Assembly (NCBI GenBank): GCA_902803695.1
Contig: CADCQX010000436.1
Location: 1-5,099, forward strand
Length of the DNA stretch: 5,099 bases
Origin: Oscillospiraceae bacterium
GTDB lineage: Bacteria > Bacillota > Clostridia > Saccharofermentanales > Saccharofermentanaceae
Direction of reading: 5' to 3'
Shown piece after piece: positions 4,131 to 5,099 of this stretch (positions are counted from its first letter, which is position 1; every line of letters begins with the position of its first letter). A model generated the notes under the pieces. That model had not been told where the DNA came from. It saw only the letters and a program-made list of their open reading frames with translations, and made no database searches. The translations under genes were made by a program, and so were the position numbers.

Positions 4131-5099
4131 TCAACCTCTGTCGATAGCGTAATCTTTACAGATCTGAGTGAACTCCTTGGAAACAACAAAGTTATCGAAA
4201 ACCTGCTGCTTTGTCATTCCGTTGTTCATCTCATTGAGCCAGTAGTTCATACCGTCTGTATCAGGATCACGGCCCATGAATGTCTTATACATTCTTGTAA
4301 GAAGTTCCTCGTTACTATAGTTGTGATCGTTGAATTCCTTACTGAAGAAGAACTCGTGAGCTGCCTGTGAACCTGTAAGTTCGAGGTTTGTGAGACCAAG
4401 ACTCCAGAAGTTGAGACCTTCAGTCTCAGGATCTCTTCCGAGACACTCTGTGTAAAGTCTCGTTGCAAAATCCGTAGCGTTCTTTGAAGCAATAGTTGCC
4501 TTAGCTCTTGTAGCACCTGACTTAACTCCGTAAGAAGCACAGACATTGCACCACTCCTGAGAGTTGATGAAACAATCTACTACTGTTCCTCTTCCTTCAG
4601 TCTTAAGGCTGTTCATCCAGAAGTTGAATCCTTCCTTATCTTCTTCCGCTTTTCTGTTAAAGAATGTTCCGTAAAGAACCTTAAGGAAGTTCTCATCATC
4701 CAGATATCTTTCATTAAATTCTTTACTCAAGAGGAACTCGTTGGCACACTCGGCACCTGTGAGGTCACCGTTACCGACATGCTCACACCAGAATGCTTTT
4801 CCTTCAGGCTCGGAAGCACGTCCGAGAGCAACTACATAGAGACGCTCTACGAAATCTTCGAATCCGCCACCGCCTGTTGTAGGTGTGAAGTTGATCTGTA
4901 CTGACGGCTTACTTGAATCTCCTCCGTAGGAATATCCGCCATTATATCCGTTACCTGTTGCTGAACCGTGATTATATACAGCTGATCCGGTTCCGCCGTT
5001 ACCGTTAACGATCGATGAATAGGATGCATGACCATCAAGGTTGAAGATCATGTTTGCACCCTTTTCGAGTTCTTTCTTGGTAAGTCTTCCGTGAGGATA
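4131..5099 (-). CDS. DUF4214 repeat protein, probably secreted or surface-located (5' end beyond window)
   Basis: Its function is unknown; DUF4214 regions commonly occur in large extracellular or surface proteins of bacteria. The visible protein has 322 residues if read to the edge, or 306 from the first ATG at 5051. Numbered from that ATG, residues 16-63 form a Gly/Asn/Ser/Tyr-rich linker. Four helical DUF4214-like units follow at about 64-118, 121-175, 192-246 and 249-303. Each has an RLY or LY start, an xxRxxExxGxxFW core and a final SKEF or SQEW motif. The pattern is ABAB. The ATG at 5051 has an AAAGGGTG sequence 5 bases upstream, similar to the regulator's site. However, the frame stays open to the edge and reads plausibly (GRLTKKELEKGAN), and no signal peptide follows that ATG. 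I therefore prefer a start outside the window. Seven cysteines are present. Strong preference for ATC, AAC and TTC codons suggests high expression. Confidence 0.85.
   Translation of the reverse strand, partial: YPHGRLTKKELEKGANMIFNLDGHASYSSIVNGNGGTGSAVYNHGSATGNGYNGGYSYGGDSSKPSVQINFTPTTGGGGFEDFVERLYVVALGRASEPEGKAFWCEHVGNGDLTGAECANEFLLSKEFNERYLDDENFLKVLYGTFFNRKAEEDKEGFNFWMNSLKTEGRGTVVDCFINSQEWCNVCASYGVKSGATRAKATIASKNATDFATRLYTECLGRDPETEGLNFWSLGLTNLELTGSQAAHEFFFSKEFNDHNYSNEELLTRMYKTFMGRDPDTDGMNYWLNEMNNGMTKQQVFDNFVVSKEFTQICKDYAIDRG
4143..4862 (-). repeat. Four DUF4214-like units arranged as an ABAB duplication
   Basis: Units lie at about 4862-4698 (A1), 4691-4527 (B1), 4478-4314 (A2) and 4307-4143 (B2). 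The A units share LTG...NEF/HEF...SKEFN. The B units share (K/T)(V/R)(L/M)Y.TF...R and a final E(W/F)..(V/I)C...Y, including an aligned cysteine (171 and 298 from the ATG at 5051). Synonymous codons differ between copies, so the duplication is old. Boundaries are approximate and the match to the Pfam model is from memory of its pattern. Confidence 0.7.
4863..5006 (-). repeat. Gly/Asn/Tyr-rich low-complexity linker in the DUF4214 protein
   Basis: The coding region for residues 16-63 (from the ATG at 5051) is dominated by Gly, Asn, Ser, Thr and Tyr, for example NGYNGGYSYGGDSS and TPTTGGGG. It has no hydrophobic core and is probably a flexible spacer before the repeat domain. Confidence 0.7.

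Noticed and set aside
4116..4370. 84-codon plus-strand open frame at the end of the DUF4214 gene
   Set aside because: It is antisense to conserved repeat units and has no clear start signals.

Overview
The window reads as chromosomal DNA of an anaerobic, low-to-moderate GC Gram-positive bacterium, most likely a Clostridia member such as a Lachnospiraceae-type gut or rumen organism. This is an inference from three things: the protein families (a BdhA/YqhD-type alcohol dehydrogenase, a class-3-like aldehyde dehydrogenase, DUF4214 repeats), the AGGA/GAGGTGA-type ribosome binding sites, and the use of extended -10 promoters. No rRNA, tRNA, CRISPR array, insertion sequence or phage gene is visible. 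Coding density is high and no gap without a gene exceeds about 155 bases.

Layout. Bases 1-1223, minus strand, hold a two-component operon. An OmpR/PhoB-family response regulator (534-1223) is followed, with a 4-base ATGA overlap, by a membrane sensor protein, almost certainly the partner histidine kinase. Its first 179 residues (TM1, extracytoplasmic loop, TM2, start of HAMP) are present and the rest lies beyond the left edge. Bases 1224-1376 are a 153-base divergent control region in which the regulator promoter and a candidate promoter for the rightward gene overlap physically. Bases 1377-2795, plus strand, encode a CoA-independent NAD(P)-dependent aldehyde dehydrogenase. Bases 2838-4016, minus strand, encode an iron/zinc alcohol dehydrogenase (butanol dehydrogenase type) converging on it. 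The leftward terminator of that gene appears to lie inside the 3' end of the aldehyde dehydrogenase gene. A strong intrinsic terminator (4082-4115) separates it from the last gene. Bases 4131-5099, minus strand, hold a protein with four DUF4214-like units behind a Gly/Asn/Tyr-rich linker; its true start is probably beyond the right edge.

How the genes may work together. The aldehyde and alcohol dehydrogenases could act on the same aldehydes, one oxidising them to acids and the other reducing them to alcohols. They are convergent and separately promoted, so they are not one operon. The divergent placement next to the two-component system makes the aldehyde dehydrogenase a candidate target of the response regulator, but no operator is proven. 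The DUF4214 protein looks like an independent, well-expressed surface or secreted protein.

I found no clear evidence of an undescribed system. The more interesting points are the overlapping divergent promoters, the terminator embedded in a coding sequence, the unusual cofactor-site and motif residues of the aldehyde dehydrogenase, the ABAB repeat structure of the DUF4214 protein, and a marked contrast in isoleucine codon use between genes.
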